Of a stretch of 7,751 nt of DNA, positions 6,952 through 7,751 are shown piece by piece (position 1 is the first letter of the stretch; each line of letters begins with the position of its first letter). The stretch is from Gammaproteobacteria bacterium (lineage in GTDB: Bacteria > Pseudomonadota > Gammaproteobacteria > HK1): contig JABDQX010000262.1 of NCBI GenBank assembly GCA_013042035.1, positions 1 to 7,751 on the forward strand, given 5' to 3'. The position numbers and the translations under genes are program-made. The notes beneath the pieces were generated by a model, which searched no databases, was not told the DNA's origin, and was given only the letters and a program-made list of their open reading frames with translations.

Positions 6952-7751
6952 ATGCCTGAACTTCCCGAGGTAGAAACCACGCGCCGCGGTTTGGCCGGAC
7001 GGCTTCTCGGGAGCAGGATAGAGGCCGTTGTCGTCCGAAATCCCCAGCTACGCTGGCCCGTGGCGGAGGAAATTATCCGCGAATTACCCGGGCAGACCGT
7101 TAAACAAATTACCCGGCGCGGAAAATACCTCTTATTCCATACGACAGCCGGGACGGTCATTGTGCACCTTGGCATGTCGGGAAGTTTACGAATCATTCCA
7201 ACGACTATTCCGCCGGAAAAACACGACCATGTCGACTTCATTCTGGCGAACGGCCATTGTTTACGTTTCCGTGATCCCCGACGATTCGGCGCAATGCTCT
7301 GGGCGGGCGCGGCCCCTCTAACACATCCGCGTCTTGCAAGTCTCGGTCCCGAGCCCCTCGGGAATGCATTCCTTGGAAATCAGCTCTCGGAAAATGAGCC
7401 ATCGGGAGAGGAATTTTCGGGGGACTGGCTTTTCAGGATCTCCCGACATCGACGTGTCGCCATAAAATGCCTGTTACTGGACGGCAAAATCGTCGCGGGG
7501 CTTGGCAATATCTATGTCAATGAATCGCTTTTCCTGGCCGGCATTTTGCCCACCCGACAGGCGGATAGCCTCTCTCGCCACCGATACGATATCCTGGCGG
7601 TGGCCATTCAGAAAACATTGCGCGAAGCCATCGACAACGGTGGAACCACCTTGCGGGATTTCGTCCAAAGCGACGGCAAACCCGGATACTTTCAGCAGCG
7701 ATTGCTGGTCTATGGCCGTACGGGCGAGCCATGTCCGCGATGCGCACGCCC
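6952..7751 (+). CDS. mutM: Formamidopyrimidine-DNA glycosylase MutM/Fpg (3' truncated)
   Basis: 266 residues are visible before the right edge; the E. coli enzyme has about 269, so little is missing. It starts with the invariant MPELPEVET. After Met removal, Pro is the Schiff-base nucleophile and the next Glu is catalytic, which fixes the ATG at 6952. Also seen: the conserved lysine in RRGKYLLF (K58), the DNA-intercalating region HLGMSGSLR (72-80, M75), DPRRFG (108-113), the helix-two-turn-helix block 'GLGNIYVNESLFLAGILP', and the first two zinc-finger cysteines in EPCPRC. The other two cysteines lie beyond the window. Role: base-excision repair, removing 8-oxoguanine and formamidopyrimidines and cutting the abasic site by beta,delta-elimination. 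An extra, Glu/Ser-rich stretch of roughly 12 residues lies before 'GDWLFRISRHRR', relative to the form I recall. It begins 11 nt after livF with no Shine-Dalgarno sequence, just a C6 run before the ATG, so it may depend on readthrough from livF. Confidence 0.95.
   Translation, partial: MPELPEVETTRRGLAGRLLGSRIEAVVVRNPQLRWPVAEEIIRELPGQTVKQITRRGKYLLFHTTAGTVIVHLGMSGSLRIIPTTIPPEKHDHVDFILANGHCLRFRDPRRFGAMLWAGAAPLTHPRLASLGPEPLGNAFLGNQLSENEPSGEEFSGDWLFRISRHRRVAIKCLLLDGKIVAGLGNIYVNESLFLAGILPTRQADSLSRHRYDILAVAIQKTLREAIDNGGTTLRDFVQSDGKPGYFQQRLLVYGRTGEPCPRCAR

Overview
The window reads as ordinary chromosomal DNA from a proteobacterium, most likely a gammaproteobacterium. The basis is the style of the MutM and Liv proteins, standard sigma-70-like promoter spacing and moderate GC; no rRNA or other firm taxonomic marker is present. 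All genes lie on the + strand and the DNA is densely coding. I saw no insertion sequence, tRNA, rRNA, CRISPR array or phage gene.

Left part (2-1918): the 3' part of a large c-type cytochrome gene, open at the left edge. Its visible 638 residues carry eight CxxCH haem-binding motifs. Its architecture is that of the octahaem tetrathionate reductase (OTR) family, including the C-terminal 'CxxCH...LDF.xLGY' block. It should act outside the cytoplasmic membrane in respiratory electron transfer; the substrate cannot be read from the sequence. A GC-rich hairpin follows the stop codon.

Middle part (1995-6940): a complete branched-chain-amino-acid-type (HAAT family) ABC importer in the order livK-livH-livM-livG-livF. 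It has its own sigma-70-like promoter, with an operator-like inverted repeat in the spacer. The genes encode a secreted binding protein, two permeases and two ATPases. A perfect 15-bp hairpin separates livK from livHMGF, as expected where the binding protein is made in excess. The last four genes overlap and are probably translationally coupled. The ligand is not certain: the binding protein belongs to the LIVBP-like group, whose members bind amino acids or related small molecules.

Right part (6952-7751): mutM (fpg), the 8-oxoguanine DNA glycosylase, cut by the right edge inside its zinc finger. It begins 11 nt after livF and may be the last gene of the liv transcript.

The points most worth checking are a G10 homopolymer near the 3' end of livF, which switches the protein among three C-termini (one overlapping the mutM start); the large haem-free insert in the cytochrome; and the two regulatory inverted repeats around livK. 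I found no clear sign of a wholly new multi-gene system.
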